DNA from: Mycoplasmataceae bacterium
GTDB lineage: Bacteria > Bacillota_I > Bacilli_A > Mycoplasmatales > Mycoplasmoidaceae
NCBI GenBank assembly: GCA_031262935.1
Contig: JAISGU010000017.1
Location: forward strand, 1-49,256
Direction of reading: 5' to 3'
Length of the DNA stretch: 49,256 nucleotides
The notes beneath the pieces were generated by a model. The model was not told the DNA's origin. It worked only from the letters and a program-made list of their open reading frames with translations, and made no database searches. The translations under genes and the position numbers were made by a program. Shown piece by piece: positions 49,221-49,256 of the stretch; position 1 is the first letter of the stretch; each line of letters starts with the position of its first letter.

Positions 49221-49256
49221 TTTAATCATAAACAAAAACTATCAAACAAAGAAAAT

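Overview
This window is chromosomal DNA of a mollicute (Mycoplasma-like bacterium). It is strongly AT-rich, and most proteins only read through if UGA is tryptophan: pgk, gap, rpsC, alaS, both PTS permeases, both ABC transporters and many others carry in-frame TGA at conserved Trp positions. Ribosomal proteins with long added tails, a C-terminal-less prkC kinase and a glycolytic gene set fit the pneumoniae/Ureaplasma/Malacoplasma side of the group, but I cannot fix the genus.

Layout. 1-4.6 kb: a decayed gene end, a nicotinamidase, and two tandem large surface proteins, each with an 8-base G/C run inside its reading frame. 4.7-9.0 kb: pgsA-cinA, then a fused fructose/mannose-type PTS permease divergent from manA. 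9.2-10.6 kb: a BspA-type leucine-rich-repeat lipoprotein with a structured leader. 10.6-26.6 kb (minus strand): the full S10-spc-alpha ribosomal block, rpsJ to map, ended by a terminator, then infA-rpmJ-rpsM-rpsK-rpoA-rplQ from its own promoter. 26.6-30.3 kb: a small membrane protein, a PP2C phosphatase / Ser-Thr kinase pair, and pgi. 30.4-35.2 kb (minus): gap-pgk-(small membrane protein)-ptsG-(small membrane protein), a glucose uptake and lower glycolysis operon.

35.2-35.7 kb holds the most interesting element: a compact locus that looks like a type I toxin-antitoxin module of the par/Fst kind. A plus-strand mRNA starts in a 5' hairpin, has a strong Shine-Dalgarno sequence and two tiny reading frames (the second is a 21-residue membrane peptide) and ends in a terminator. 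A convergent minus-strand RNA of about 47 nt is predicted. Its first 18 nt can pair without interruption with the mRNA, and its terminator loop is complementary to the mRNA terminator loop.

35.7-42.6 kb: a membrane protein, a YqaJ-like nuclease divergent from a DUF5378-type membrane protein through an 11-bp shared gap, ytpR divergent from degV, an alanyl-tRNA synthetase lacking its editing half, a 26-codon trmL stump, a pseudouridine synthase and a SpoU methylase. 42.6-43.8 kb: rplJ-rplL with an L10 leader. 43.8-44.5 kb: a type II toxin-antitoxin pair (ribbon-helix-helix/PIN). 44.5-48.4 kb: a heterodimeric ABC exporter. 48.5 kb to the end: a probable alternative sigma factor and a small unassigned reading frame.

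Regulatory style. Many genes here have TATAAT six bases before, or within a few bases of, their start codon, so their mRNAs should be leaderless or nearly so. Ribosomal and glycolytic genes instead use Shine-Dalgarno sites. No tRNA, rRNA, insertion sequence, CRISPR array or replication origin was recognised.
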